Program-made: the position numbers and the translations under genes
Source: DATBVX01 sp963724625
GTDB taxonomy: Bacteria; Pseudomonadota; Gammaproteobacteria; Steroidobacterales; Steroidobacteraceae
Assembly (NCBI GenBank): GCA_963724625.1
Contig: CAVRVO010000004.1
Location: 186,001-250,000, forward strand
DNA length: 64,000 nucleotides
Reading direction: 5' to 3'
The notes under the pieces: model-generated
Seen by the model: only the letters and a program-made list of their open reading frames with translations
Database searches by the model: none
Told to the model about the DNA's origin: nothing
Shown here: one piece after another, positions 7,258-16,352 of the stretch
Position numbering within the stretch: position 1 is the stretch's first letter
Layout: each line of letters begins with the position of its first letter

Positions 7258-9282
7258 GTGAGACGCCCCCTGATTGCCGGTATTGCCCTGTTCATTGTCG
7301 CTATCTCAGGCGCGTTCGCGAGGACTTTGCCCGTCGTCGATTCGAGCGTGCGTCCCGGGGATGCCTTCTTCCAGTATGTAAACGGCGCATGGCTCAAGGC
7401 GATGCAGATTCCGCCGGACCGAGCCTCAATTGGCGACGATGTGCTGTTGAGCGAGCGCAGCGATCAAAGAACGCTCGAGATCATTCAGAAGACCGCGCAC
7501 GACAACAACGCGAGCGCCGATGCACGGAAGGTCGCTGACTTCTACAACACCTTCATGGATGAAGCGACGATCGAGCAACGTGGACTGCAGCCGCTCGATC
7601 CACTGCTCAAGCAGATCGCGGCGATCCATGATCGCAAGAGCCTGAGTCGCTATCTCGGCAGCCAGTTGCGCGCCGACGTCGATGCCCTCAACGCGACGGA
7701 GTTCTACACCGACAAGCTGCTCGGTCTCTGGGTCGCGCAGGACCTGGACGACCCGAGCCGTTACGCGCCGTTCCTCTTGCAGGGCGGCCTCGGCATGCCG
7801 GATCGTGACTACTACCTGAAGAGCTCCGCATCGATGGCTGACATCCAGACCAAGTACCGTGCGCATCTCGCCAAGGTACTCACGCTGGCAAAGGTAGCGG
7901 ACGCAGACGCGAAAGCCGCGCGGGTTTTCGACCTGGAAAAACGCATGGCGAGCGTGCATGGCAGCCGCGTCGACTCGATCGACGTCATCAAGGCCAACAA
8001 CCACTGGTCCCGCAAGGATTTTGACTCGCGCGCTCCCGGACTCGACTGGCAGGAGTATTTCGCCGCGGCCGAGCTCGGTAAGCAGACGCACTTCATCGTC
8101 TGGCAGCCAGCAGCCGTCACTGGATTGTCCGCGCTCGTGGCGAGCCAGCCGCTTGACGTGTGGAAGGACTACCTCGCGCTACACGCGATCGAGCACGCTT
8201 CGCCATATTTGCCCAAGGCATTCGTCAATGAACGTTTCGAGTTCTACGGCAAGACGCTCACGGGTACGCCAAAGCTCCGCGATCGCTGGAAGCGTGGCAT
8301 CGGCGTTACCAACACGGCGCTGGGCGATGCGGTCGGGAAGCTCTATGTCGCGCGTTACTTCTCGCCACAGGAGAAAGCACGCGCCGAAGCGATGGTGCGC
8401 AACCTGATTGCCGCGTTCGCGCAGCGCATCGATAAGCTCGACTGGATGGCGCCTGAAACCAAGACCAGGGCCAAAGCCAAGTTGGCGGTCCTCAAGATTG
8501 GCGTCGGCTACCCCGATCAGTGGATCGACTACTCGGAGCTCAAGATTCTTCCGGGCGATGCCCTGGGCAATGCTCAACGCGCTGAAAGCTTCGAGACCCG
8601 TCGCAACCTCGCCAAGCTCGGCAAGCCCGTCGATCGTTCCGAATGGGTCATGACCCCGCAAACGGTCAACGCCGTCAATCTTCCGGTCATGAATGCGATG
8701 AACTTTCCCGCCGCTATTCTTCAGCCGCCGTACTTCGATCCCAATCGACCCGCCGTGATGGACTATGGCGCCATCGGTGCGACTATCGGGCACGAGATCA
8801 GCCACAGCTTCGATGACCAGGGCGCACTCTTTGACGCCACCGGAAAGCTCCAGAACTGGTGGACACCCGCGGACTTCGCGCACTTCAAGGAGTCCGCCCG
8901 GCGCCTCGCCAGGCAGTACGATCAGTACCGACCGTTCCCAGATCTGGCTCTCAATGGCCAACAGGTACTGAGCGAGAACATCGCCGATCTTGCCGGCCTC
9001 GGCGCCTCATACGACGCCTGGCAGCTCTCACTCAATGGCAAACCGGCAGCCGTGGTCGACGGCTTCAGTGGCGATCAACAGTTCTTCATGAGCTACGCGC
9101 AAAGCTGGCGCGACAAGACCCGCGAATCGGCGCTGCGCCAGCAAGTCATCACCGATGGTCATGCGCCCGCCGAGTATCGAGCTGACACGGTGCGTAACCT
9201 CGACGCGTGGTATCGAGCCTTCGACGTGAAACAGACCGAAAAACTCTACCTTTCGCCCGACGCACGCGTGCGCATCTGGTAG
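7258..9282 (+). CDS. M13-family zinc metallopeptidase (neprilysin/PepO-like)
   Basis: The 674-residue protein begins with a signal peptide (RRPLIAGIALFIVAIS, cleavage after about Ala22), so it works in the periplasm or outside. It has the M13 plan: an N-terminal lobe including GDAFFQYVNGAW, then the catalytic domain with HEISH (His512, Glu513, His516), the third zinc ligand Glu573 in ENIADLAG, and the C-terminal RADTVRNLDAWYRAFDV. M13 enzymes cleave oligopeptides on the amino side of hydrophobic residues. The GTG start is supported by AAGGAG eight bases upstream. All catalytic residues are present and the length is typical. Confidence 0.93.
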   Translation: MRRPLIAGIALFIVAISGAFARTLPVVDSSVRPGDAFFQYVNGAWLKAMQIPPDRASIGDDVLLSERSDQRTLEIIQKTAHDNNASADARKVADFYNTFMDEATIEQRGLQPLDPLLKQIAAIHDRKSLSRYLGSQLRADVDALNATEFYTDKLLGLWVAQDLDDPSRYAPFLLQGGLGMPDRDYYLKSSASMADIQTKYRAHLAKVLTLAKVADADAKAARVFDLEKRMASVHGSRVDSIDVIKANNHWSRKDFDSRAPGLDWQEYFAAAELGKQTHFIVWQPAAVTGLSALVASQPLDVWKDYLALHAIEHASPYLPKAFVNERFEFYGKTLTGTPKLRDRWKRGIGVTNTALGDAVGKLYVARYFSPQEKARAEAMVRNLIAAFAQRIDKLDWMAPETKTRAKAKLAVLKIGVGYPDQWIDYSELKILPGDALGNAQRAESFETRRNLAKLGKPVDRSEWVMTPQTVNAVNLPVMNAMNFPAAILQPPYFDPNRPAVMDYGAIGATIGHEISHSFDDQGALFDATGKLQNWWTPADFAHFKESARRLARQYDQYRPFPDLALNGQQVLSENIADLAGLGASYDAWQLSLNGKPAAVVDGFSGDQQFFMSYAQSWRDKTRESALRQQVITDGHAPAEYRADTVRNLDAWYRAFDVKQTEKLYLSPDARVRIW

Positions 9283-9294
9283 ATTCGGGATCGA

Positions 9295-9678
9295 ATGGCA
9301 AGGCTGGAAACGCCGGTGGGCATCCTGATCACCGTGGCGCTGCTCGCGCTCTGCGGTGCCTACAGCGCGTGGATCGGGGTCACGGAACACTCGGTGCCAT
9401 TTGCGCTGCTTGGAGCCGTGGCACTCGTCGCCACGGTGGGCGTCGCAATGCTCAAAGCCTGGTCGCGTTATCTTGTCTATCTGCTGACCGCAGCGCTCAT
9501 CGGAACCTGGTCATACTCACTGTACGCCAGCGCCGTTGCGGGGTACTTCGAGCTCTACACTACATCGCAGCTCGCCGCGCAGCTGGGTCCCGGGATCTTC
9601 ATGATCATTCTCTCGTGCTTTTGCACGTACGCTGTCTTCAAGCAGTTTCGAGCTGCGCCGCGACCCCCCGCCTCCTGA
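9295..9678 (+). CDS. Small four-helix membrane protein, unknown
   Basis: The 127-residue protein has four predicted membrane segments (about 9-27, 34-52, 59-77 and 98-116) and a short basic tail. Loop sequences such as LKAWSRYLVY and ELYTTSQLAAQLG resemble small inner-membrane proteins that often have no assigned role. It follows the M13 peptidase gene by 12 bases and precedes the PPOX gene by 28, so it may share their transcript. Confidence 0.6.
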   Translation: MARLETPVGILITVALLALCGAYSAWIGVTEHSVPFALLGAVALVATVGVAMLKAWSRYLVYLLTAALIGTWSYSLYASAVAGYFELYTTSQLAAQLGPGIFMIILSCFCTYAVFKQFRAAPRPPAS

Positions 9679-9706
9679 CAGCAAGCCCGACTGAGGAACA
9701 ACAATC

Positions 9707-10369
9707 ATGAGCAGACTCTACGGCGATCAGCATCGCGAACTGCAGGATGCATTCAGCACCCGCAAGATGGCCGACCGCATCGAGCAGATCGCGTGCAAGA
9801 CGGAGTTCGATGAGGAATCCAAAGGCTTCATCGAAGCCATGGACATGTTCTTTCTCGCCACCGTCGATCACAACGGGCGCCCGACGGTTTCATACAAGGG
9901 CGGCGATCCGGGCTTCGTCAGGATACTCGACAATACGACGCTGATATTCCCGAGCTACGACGGCAACGGCATGTTCCTCTCCATGGGCAACGTCGCGCTT
10001 AGCAAACAAGTCGGGATGCTCTTCCTCTCTTTCGAGCGCCCACATCGATTGCGCGTTCAGGGCACGGCCAGTATTTCGCGCGATGACCCGATGATGAGCC
10101 GCTACTACAAGGAGGCTGATCTCCTCGTCCGCGTGAAACTCTCGGAGGTGTGGCAGAACTGCCCGCGTTACATTCATCGCTATCAAAAGACGCAGGCGTC
10201 ACGCTACGTGCCGCGTGAGTCTACCGAGACGCCGCTCGCGGAATGGAAGCGTGTCGACGTGGTTCAGGACGTGCTCACTGCTCGCGATGCCGCGAAGGCG
10301 CAGGCCGTTGGCACGATCAGCGCAGAAGAGTGGATCAACAAGGTGAAGACGGGCGATCCGACTGCCTGA
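9707..10369 (+). CDS. PPOX-class flavin-binding protein (pyridoxamine 5'-phosphate oxidase family)
   Basis: The 220-residue product is of the pyridoxamine-phosphate-oxidase-like split-barrel family. FFLATVDHNGRPTVSYKGG near 48-66 is the first beta-hairpin. PSYDGNGMFLSMGN and GMLFLSFERPHRLRVQGTA form the FMN-side strands. It is longer than a bare domain because of an alpha-helical tail (ARDAAKAQAVGTISAEEWI). These proteins bind FMN, heme or F420 and reduce or sense small molecules. True PdxH residues are not evident, so it is probably not the vitamin B6 enzyme. The next gene follows after 16 bases with an AAGGAGGAAA ribosome site. Confidence 0.8.
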   Translation: MSRLYGDQHRELQDAFSTRKMADRIEQIACKTEFDEESKGFIEAMDMFFLATVDHNGRPTVSYKGGDPGFVRILDNTTLIFPSYDGNGMFLSMGNVALSKQVGMLFLSFERPHRLRVQGTASISRDDPMMSRYYKEADLLVRVKLSEVWQNCPRYIHRYQKTQASRYVPRESTETPLAEWKRVDVVQDVLTARDAAKAQAVGTISAEEWINKVKTGDPTA

Positions 10370-10385
10370 TCAAGGAGGAAAGACC

Positions 10386-10790
10386 ATGACTCAGCGACTT
10401 CTCATCGCTTTGACCATCGTCAATTCTGCACTCCTGGTGTTCCTGCTCCTGCCGCACGTCGCGCCGGCCCTGGCAAATAGCACGACACCGGTCCTGCGAG
10501 GTCGCGCACTCGAGATCGTCGACGATCAGGGAAGAGTACGCGCCAGCATCAAAGTGCACGCCGCGGAAACCTTCGCGCCCACGGGTCAGAAATATCCTGA
10601 AACCGTGATGCTGCGCTTGATCGATCCCAACGGGCGGCCTGAAGTAAAAATCGGGGCGTCAGTGCAAGGCGGTGGGCTCGGTTTGGTGGGTCGCGCGGAC
10701 GCAACCCAGGTCATTCTGCAAGCGGAAGAGGCGGACAGCTCGTTGAAGTTGGCGAACGAGGATGGAAAGCAGCAGCTGGTCAAACCTTAG
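10386..10790 (+). CDS. Exported or membrane-anchored small protein, unknown
   Basis: The 134-residue protein starts with a hydrophobic segment (RLLIALTIVNSALLVFLLLP) followed by VAPALA, either a cleavable signal or an anchor. The rest is a repetitive beta-strand pattern: LEIVDDQGRVRASI, VMLRLIDPNGRPEVKIGA and QVILQAEEADSSLKLANEDG. Such short strand-turn repeats suggest a small beta-solenoid or sandwich in the periplasm. I do not recognise a named family with confidence. It is closely linked to the PPOX gene. Confidence 0.55.
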   Translation: MTQRLLIALTIVNSALLVFLLLPHVAPALANSTTPVLRGRALEIVDDQGRVRASIKVHAAETFAPTGQKYPETVMLRLIDPNGRPEVKIGASVQGGGLGLVGRADATQVILQAEEADSSLKLANEDGKQQLVKP

Positions 10791-10837
10791 ACTGGATCAG
10801 GACCCGCACGCCTGCCCACGTTTTCCGGAGACCCGAA

Positions 10838-11440
10838 TTGATCCATCTCAAACCGACAACGCTTGAAGGTAACGGCATCCGGCTCGAGCCGTTGCGGCCG
10901 GAACACGAAGAGGGCCTCCGTGCGGCGGCGTCGGATGGTGAGCTTTGGAAGCTCTGGTATTCCTGGGTGCCCGAGCCTGACCAGGTGAACGTCTACATCG
11001 CCGCTGCGCTCGCGGGGCAAGAGCAGGGTCACATGCTGCCGTGGGCGGTGCGGGAACTTCGCGGCGGAACGATCGTCGGCAGCACTCGCTATCACGACAT
11101 CGTCGCCGAAATCGACCGCGTGGAAATCGGCTACACCTGGTACGCGAGCAGCTGGCAGCGCACCCACGTGAACTCGGTTTGCAAGCTCCTGCTGTTCCAG
11201 CACGCCTTCGAGATTCTGGGCTGCAAAGTCGTCGGCCTGCGCACCGATAACTTCAACTTCACCTCACAGCGAGCGATCGAGGCATTGGGCGCGAAGAAGG
11301 ACGGCGTCATTCGCCATCACCATCGTCGACGCGACGGTACGGTTCGTGACAGCGTGATGTACAGCGTGCTGGCGAGCGAGTGGCCCGACGTCAAGAGGCA
11401 CCTCCGCTTGCGGCTCGACCGGCATCTGGCACGACCATAG
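10838..11440 (+). CDS. GNAT-family N-acetyltransferase (RimJ/RimL type)
   Basis: The 200-residue protein matches the RimL-like branch: LEGNGIRLEPLRPEHEEGL at the start, a central strand GGTIVGSTRYHDIV, VEIGYTWYASSWQRTHVNS at the position of the acetyl-CoA loop, and NFNFTSQRAIEALGAKKDG near 142-160. Members acetylate ribosomal proteins, amino acids or antibiotics. The substrate cannot be read here. The TTG at 10838 is taken as start because GGAG lies 8 bases upstream and no ATG occurs earlier in frame. It is not a copy of the GNAT at 5023. Confidence 0.8.
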   Translation: MIHLKPTTLEGNGIRLEPLRPEHEEGLRAAASDGELWKLWYSWVPEPDQVNVYIAAALAGQEQGHMLPWAVRELRGGTIVGSTRYHDIVAEIDRVEIGYTWYASSWQRTHVNSVCKLLLFQHAFEILGCKVVGLRTDNFNFTSQRAIEALGAKKDGVIRHHHRRRDGTVRDSVMYSVLASEWPDVKRHLRLRLDRHLARP

Positions 11441-11462
11441 TTTGCGAGAAGAAGAAAGCTTC

Positions 11463-13056
11463 GTGGACACTGATGTGCTCATTGTCGGGGCCGGACCGAC
11501 GGGCCTCATGCTCGCCAATCAACTTGCTCGCCGCGGGATACGCGTCCTGATCATCGATCGGCACGCGGGGCCCTCGCGCGAGACGAGAGCGCTGGGCGTG
11601 CAGGCCCGAACATTGGAGATCTACTCGAGGCTGGGAATCGTCGAACGAGCGCTCGAGCTCGGCAAGCGCGCCACGGGTGCCAATATCTGGGCACGAGGTC
11701 GCAGGATGGCGCGCGTACCTGTCGGTCAAGCGGGACAGTTCGAGACGCCCTATCCGTTCATTCTGATCCTCGGCCAAGACGACAATGAACTGATCATGGG
11801 AGACCGGCTTCGTGACTGGAAGGTGCCAATGCATTGGAGCACCGAGCTGGTTGGCCTCAGCCAGGACGCGGAAAAAGTATCGGTAACTCTGAAGCGCGCT
11901 GACGGCGCCCTCCGGGAGATCACCGCGGCGTGGGTCGCCGGGTGCGACGGAGCGCACAGCTACGGTGCGAGAACTGAGCGGTATCACATTCGCCGGCGCA
12001 CCGTACGAGCACGTGTTCTACGTCGCGGATACCGAAGTGACAGGGAGCATGGTTGCAGACGAGGTCAATGTCTTCCTGTGGCGCGAGGGGTTTCACTTGT
12101 TCTTCCCGATGCGTGGCCAGGATCACTGGCGCATCGTTGGCATTCTTCCGCCGGATCTGCGCGGCACGGATGGCGTGAACTTCGACGCCGTTATTCCATC
12201 GTTACGGAGCGAGGGCGGAACGGGCTTGTCCTTCAAGAGTTGCAGCTGGTTTTCCACCTACCGCATTCATCATCGAAGCGCCCTGCGCTTCCGAGACCGT
12301 CGTTGCTTCCTCCTCGGCGACGCAGCGCACATTCACAGTCCGGTTGGCGCGCAAGGGATGAACACCGGCCTGCAGGATGCGTACAACCTCGGATGGAAGC
12401 TCGCACTCGTTGTCCAGGGTCGTGCTGATGTGGCGCTGCTCGATTCGTACGAGGAAGAGCGCATACCGATTGCGCGACGGCTCCTGCATACGACGGACCG
12501 GGCATTTCGGCTGGTCGTATCTCACGGCCGGCTGGCCGGTTTACTCCGCACTCAAGTACTCGCGCGGATTGCAGCGTTCGCGATGGGGATGCCAAGGATC
12601 CAGGCCCTGGCATTTCGCGTCGTTTCCCAGACCGGTATTCGCTACCGGAGCAGCCGGTTGTCGAAATCCCTCAGCCGGCCGCCGGATCAGGCGCCACACC
12701 CGGGAGACCGGTTTCCCTGGCTGCGGCTCAAGTTCAGCGTGGACGGCCCGATCGAGGACTTGTTCGAGAAGCTCGACGATACGCGCCTGACGCTGATAGT
12801 GATCGGACAAATGCCACGTCCGGAGGGATTGCGGCACCTCGGCGAGCTGCTCCGCACCTATGCGGTACCCACCGATGTCATCAATGATGCGGAATTGGCA
12901 CGCGCGCATATACCGCGGCCGTCGTTCTATCTGCTGCGCCCTGATGGTCACGTTGGGCTCAGCGGCGTTCATGTAGACGCCGGCGCGATCAAGAGCTACG
13001 TGTCGGAACGTCTGGGCATCGCTGTCAGACCGCAAGCGGCAGAGCGCTCGAACTGA
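11463..13056 (+). pseudogene. FAD-dependent aromatic monooxygenase, frameshifted
   Basis: Two overlapping reading frames together make one class A flavin monooxygenase. The first frame gives VLIVGAGPTGLMLANQLARR (FAD dinucleotide fold) and runs to GCDGAHS. The natural continuation, the RELSGITFAG part, is in the next frame from about 11965. It goes on through FRDRRCFLLGDAAHIHSPVG (second FAD motif) to 13056. Removing the T at 11961 restores one continuous protein of about 530 residues. The enzyme would hydroxylate an aromatic using NAD(P)H and oxygen. It is either inactive or a one-base sequence error. The GTG at 11463 is preferred to the TTG at 11442. Confidence 0.8.
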
Positions 13057-13064
13057 TCGCCAGA

Positions 13065-14615
13065 TCAGGGCTGAGCACCGAAGAATTTTGAAGCCGCGGC
13101 GAGGCAGAACGGCGCTACCAGCGTGGTGTGATAAGCCTCGAGGACCGCACTCGCGCCGCCATCCGTCGCTCCATCGACTATGGCTGCCGCAGCGACCAGA
13201 TCTTTCGCGAGTGCGAATTTCGTTTTGAGATCATCGTAGGGCTCGCTCCCCGACGTGCTCGAATCGATGTCCAGCACGGTGATCGAAGCAGAGGAAGGCG
13301 GGACCAATGCCCAGTAGCCCTGCATCAATTGCGTGTTGAGCCAGAAAACCACCGGGTCCGAATTGCCCCCGCACAGGAGCGTTGGGGCCGTGGGCGTCCA
13401 GGTGCGCAGATCGTTCTGCTTGAGCGCCTGACGTACGGACAGGCCCGGACTCGCCGCCGGAACTCCGGTGGTCGTCGTCGGCCAGCCACCATCCGGATTG
13501 GCCCGCTGGTCCGTCAGGTAGCTGAGGCGATAGCTATTGGTCACCAGATTGTCGGTGCCGAAGCCGAGCGCGAATACCGGAGCGAGGGCGGCGGGCTGCG
13601 TAGCCGGGGTGATATCTGCGAATGTCGGATCCGGCGGCGTGGAGCTGAATAAGGCCGAGCTTGGAAGCTTGCCCTGTGCGACCAGGTCGCCTCGTGATGA
13701 GGTGCTCGGCAGCAGGCTCTCGATGCCACTCACGTATCGGGACTCAAAAATGTCGGCGGGATTTGCGTAAATGTTCCCGTAGGCTTTCTGATATCCCGTG
13801 GCCAGCATTGTCCAGGACACCGGCGCACCACCGTTGACCTGACCGTTGAAGACCGCGTCAACGAACGCAGCCAGGGCATAGGGACCGGACAAAGGGGCAG
13901 ACGCCGTCACCGTCATTCCCAAAGTCTGCATTGCGCGTTGCGTTGCCATCGCGACGTAACCGCCTTGCGAGTAGCCCGTAACGAATAGCCGGCCGCCATC
14001 CGAGGTCGTCGTTGCGGGGCTGACGGGCAGTGCACTGCGAGCGGCAGTCAGCGCGTCGATCATGTCCTTGGACTGCTGATCCGCGACCAGGTAAGGATGA
14101 TAAGGAAGCGTCGAGGTGTCGTAGCCGGCGTAGTTTGGGGCAACGACGATGTAGCCCTGAGAGGCGAAGAACGCTGCCAGAACGATGCCTTCTGCGTTCT
14201 GGTCGTTCTGGACATTCGAAATATCGTAAGCACGATCGGTGGTCGTGCCATGCGCGTACAGGAGAATCGGCCGCGGTCCGGTGCACTTGGCATCGCCCCC
14301 GGTAGGCACCATCAGCGCCCCGGATGCCTCGGTTGCCTCATTCGCGCCGCCCACTGTCGTGTAGCGCATGTGGTAGACGGCGATGTCGCACACCGGATCT
14401 CCGCCGAGTGCGAGCAGTTGCTGATTGGCCTCGGAGTTCAGCTGCAGCAAGAGCGAGGCGGCTGTAAACACACCGCGCGATTCTGGTGGATTTTGCAGCA
14501 ATGTCCCGCGCGGCGGGCCTGCGGCAGAGGAACCGTCCGAATCGTTGCTGCCGCTACAAGCGGCCAGAGCCAGCGCGCAGAGAACCGAAAGTGTGAAAGT
14601 CCTGAATAGATTCAT
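13065..14615 (-). CDS. Secreted lipase-like alpha/beta hydrolase, lipoprotein
   Basis: The 516-residue product has a lipoprotein signal (ALALAAC, Cys20) and a Ser/Gly-rich linker. It then has an alpha/beta hydrolase domain with LLYAHGTTT (oxyanion hole), GYSQGGYVAM carrying the nucleophile Ser near 216, and the likely acid in LLCGGNSDPVVFW. The fold resembles fungal-type secretory lipases and large bacterial esterases. It is probably anchored in the outer membrane and acts on esters in the medium. Its neighbours give no substrate. Two tandem GTCATGAC palindromes lie 18-35 bases before the ATG and may bind a regulator. Confidence 0.8.
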   Translation of the reverse strand: MNLFRTFTLSVLCALALAACSGSNDSDGSSAAGPPRGTLLQNPPESRGVFTAASLLLQLNSEANQQLLALGGDPVCDIAVYHMRYTTVGGANEATEASGALMVPTGGDAKCTGPRPILLYAHGTTTDRAYDISNVQNDQNAEGIVLAAFFASQGYIVVAPNYAGYDTSTLPYHPYLVADQQSKDMIDALTAARSALPVSPATTTSDGGRLFVTGYSQGGYVAMATQRAMQTLGMTVTASAPLSGPYALAAFVDAVFNGQVNGGAPVSWTMLATGYQKAYGNIYANPADIFESRYVSGIESLLPSTSSRGDLVAQGKLPSSALFSSTPPDPTFADITPATQPAALAPVFALGFGTDNLVTNSYRLSYLTDQRANPDGGWPTTTTGVPAASPGLSVRQALKQNDLRTWTPTAPTLLCGGNSDPVVFWLNTQLMQGYWALVPPSSASITVLDIDSSTSGSEPYDDLKTKFALAKDLVAAAAIVDGATDGGASAVLEAYHTTLVAPFCLAAASKFFGAQP

Positions 14616-14632
14616 GTCCTTCCTGAATTATC

Positions 14633-14652
14633 GTCATGACTGGTCATGACTG
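14633..14652. promoter_or_regulatory. Tandem palindromes, possible operator for the lipase gene
   Basis: GTCATGACTG occurs twice in direct succession (14633-14642 and 14643-14652). Each copy contains the perfect 8-base palindrome GTCATGAC, and the two are spaced exactly 10 bases, one turn of helix. It lies just upstream of the minus-strand gene starting at 14615. That fits a dimeric regulator binding twice on one face, but no regulator gene is adjacent. Confidence 0.45.
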
Positions 14653-14767
14653 CGCGGGCAAGTAGGGCGAGCAACCTAGAGCATCACCTGCTCGTTGCAT
14701 GTAGGCGCAAAGCCGATTCGATTGTCAGCTGCAGCGGTTGTTCCGCACGTTAGCCGAGCGAGCCCGA

Positions 14768-15244
14768 CTAAAGCCCGAGATCCGACAGCCCCGGATGATC
14801 GTCTGGTCGCCGCCCCGCGGGCCAGTGGTACTTGCGCTCCGATTCCTTGATCGGGAGGTCGTTGATGCTCGCGATGCGCCGGGCCATGTATCCACCCGCA
14901 TCGAATTCCCAGTTCTCGTTGCCATAGGAGCGAAACCATTGCCCGCTGTCGTCGTGCCACTCGTACGCGAAGCGCACCGCGATGCGGTTGTCGTGAAACG
15001 CCCACAGTTCCTTGATCAGACGGTAATCGAGTTCGCGTGCCCACTTGCGCTTGAGGAACTCGATGATGGCTTCGCGGCCGCGAAAGAACTCGGCCCGATT
15101 GCGCCATATGCTGTCAGGTGTGTAAGCGAGCGCCACTTTCTGCGCGTCCCGCCCGTTCCAGGCGTCCTCCGCCAGCCGCACTTTGCGGACGGCAGCTTCG
15201 CGATCAAAGGGCGGGAGCGGTGGGCGCGGGTTTTCGGTTGCCAT
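14768..15244 (-). CDS. DUF1348 / NTF2-like protein
   Basis: The 158-residue protein matches the DUF1348 branch of NTF2-like proteins. Diagnostic stretches are VRLAEDAWNGRDAQKVALAY, DSIWRNRAEFFRGREAI, FLKRKWARELDYRLIKELWA, IAVRFAYEWHDDSGQW and the late YGNENWEFD. The conserved basic and aromatic residues suggest a ligand pocket, but no activity is established for the family. ATG 15244 is the only good start. The membrane-protein gene lies 16 bases upstream on the same strand. Confidence 0.85.
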   Translation of the reverse strand: MATENPRPPLPPFDREAAVRKVRLAEDAWNGRDAQKVALAYTPDSIWRNRAEFFRGREAIIEFLKRKWARELDYRLIKELWAFHDNRIAVRFAYEWHDDSGQWFRSYGNENWEFDAGGYMARRIASINDLPIKESERKYHWPAGRRPDDHPGLSDLGL

Positions 15245-15259
15245 GGCTCAAACACTCCA

Positions 15260-15931
15260 TCATGTCTCCAACGAAACCTGGCTGCGTGCGATGCGATGGC
15301 GATCCACCCACCACGCCCAAAGGATGAGCAACCACACGCTTTGAGCAAACCACGCCAATGCGCGCGGGCTCGGCGGCGGCGGCGCCCACGGGCCGGACGC
15401 CCACATCAGGGCGGAAAAGATCAAAAAGGCCCACAAGCCGATCGATCCGATGCGATCAGTTGCACGTGTAGTGCGGATGTAGATCGAAATTCCGATCAGA
15501 TAGATCAGCCCTTCGATGATGAACGTCGCGGAGATCGAGTTCCACAGTCCGAGGCCGAGCTTCGGCGAATCGCCGGGCCAGAGCGGCATGTCCGCGGTGT
15601 GTGAGGCCGCATCGAGCACCCAATGGCTCACGACAACTGCTGCGATGAGGAACGCGATGCCGCTGGGGCGACCGCGCCAGCGCGCAATGCCCATCGCACA
15701 GAGCCCCCACACGCATGCCATCAAGAGGCTATGGGACCAGGGATAGGAATCGAACACCAACGGAGTGAAGGCAGATGCGCCGCGCACGATTCTCACGTGC
15801 TCGATGCCGAGGAGTAGAAAGTTGGGCCAGAGAATATCGAGTCCGAGCGCCGCGGCCAGCAGCCAGCCCAGGGAGACATCATGAGCCTTGCTCTTCGCCG
15901 CCAGCGCCACGGCAGTGTGTCCGACGAACAT
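15260..15931 (-). CDS. Multi-pass membrane protein, YdjM-like hydrolase family
   Basis: The product, taken from ATG 15931, is 223 residues with about six membrane segments. It begins FVGHTAVALAAKSKAHDVSLG, where the His and later Asp/His residues (WSHSLL, VSHWVLDAASH) sit at positions typical of the membrane-bound metal-dependent hydrolase (YdjM/LexA-regulated) family. Function in this family is poorly known. A longer start at 15994 would overlap the GFA gene by 47 bases and adds an unlikely leader, so the shorter form is preferred. It is in line with the GFA-MAPEG genes upstream. Confidence 0.65.
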   Translation of the reverse strand: MFVGHTAVALAAKSKAHDVSLGWLLAAALGLDILWPNFLLLGIEHVRIVRGASAFTPLVFDSYPWSHSLLMACVWGLCAMGIARWRGRPSGIAFLIAAVVVSHWVLDAASHTADMPLWPGDSPKLGLGLWNSISATFIIEGLIYLIGISIYIRTTRATDRIGSIGLWAFLIFSALMWASGPWAPPPPSPRALAWFAQSVWLLILWAWWVDRHRIARSQVSLET

Positions 15932-15947
15932 GAGGCTCTCGCCAGCC

Positions 15948-16352
15948 CTACTTGGAGGCCTCGCGCACGCCGCGATATTGCGGCAGGCCGTCACTCATTT
16001 CGATCCAGGGAATCTTGCTGCCCACGAACGTATGATCCTCCGGCGGGATTTCAGCCGGCGCGTCGAGACTGCAGGTCGTGATGTCGACTTCACCCTCGTG
16101 ATCGGAACGCACAAACGTGAGTGCCGTGCCGCAATCACGACAAAAGGCACGCGTAACTCCGGGGCTCGACTCAAAGGCAGCTGGCTGTCCGCTCAGCCAG
16201 TGAAAGTTTGCCTGCGTCACCGTAAACCACGCCACAAACGGCGCGCCGCTAGTGCGCCGGCAGATCGAGCAATGACAGTTAGTCCGATTGAAGAGCTCGC
16301 CCTTCACCTCGTACCTGACTCGTCCGCAGAAGCAACCACCCTGCAGGTTCAT
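15948..16352 (-). CDS. GFA-family zinc protein (glutathione-dependent formaldehyde-activating type)
   Basis: The 134-residue protein, starting at ATG 16352, has the GFA (Mss4-like) zinc pattern: GGCFCGRVRYEV, CHCSICRRTSGAP and FCRDCGTALTF. These Cys residues bind two zinc ions. Founding members were proposed to bind glutathione and speed its reaction with formaldehyde, but most homologues are of unknown role. Its ATG overlaps the stop of the MAPEG gene (ATGA), so the two are coupled. The in-frame extension to 16451 lacks family similarity. Confidence 0.85.
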   Translation of the reverse strand: MNLQGGCFCGRVRYEVKGELFNRTNCHCSICRRTSGAPFVAWFTVTQANFHWLSGQPAAFESSPGVTRAFCRDCGTALTFVRSDHEGEVDITTCSLDAPAEIPPEDHTFVGSKIPWIEMSDGLPQYRGVREASK

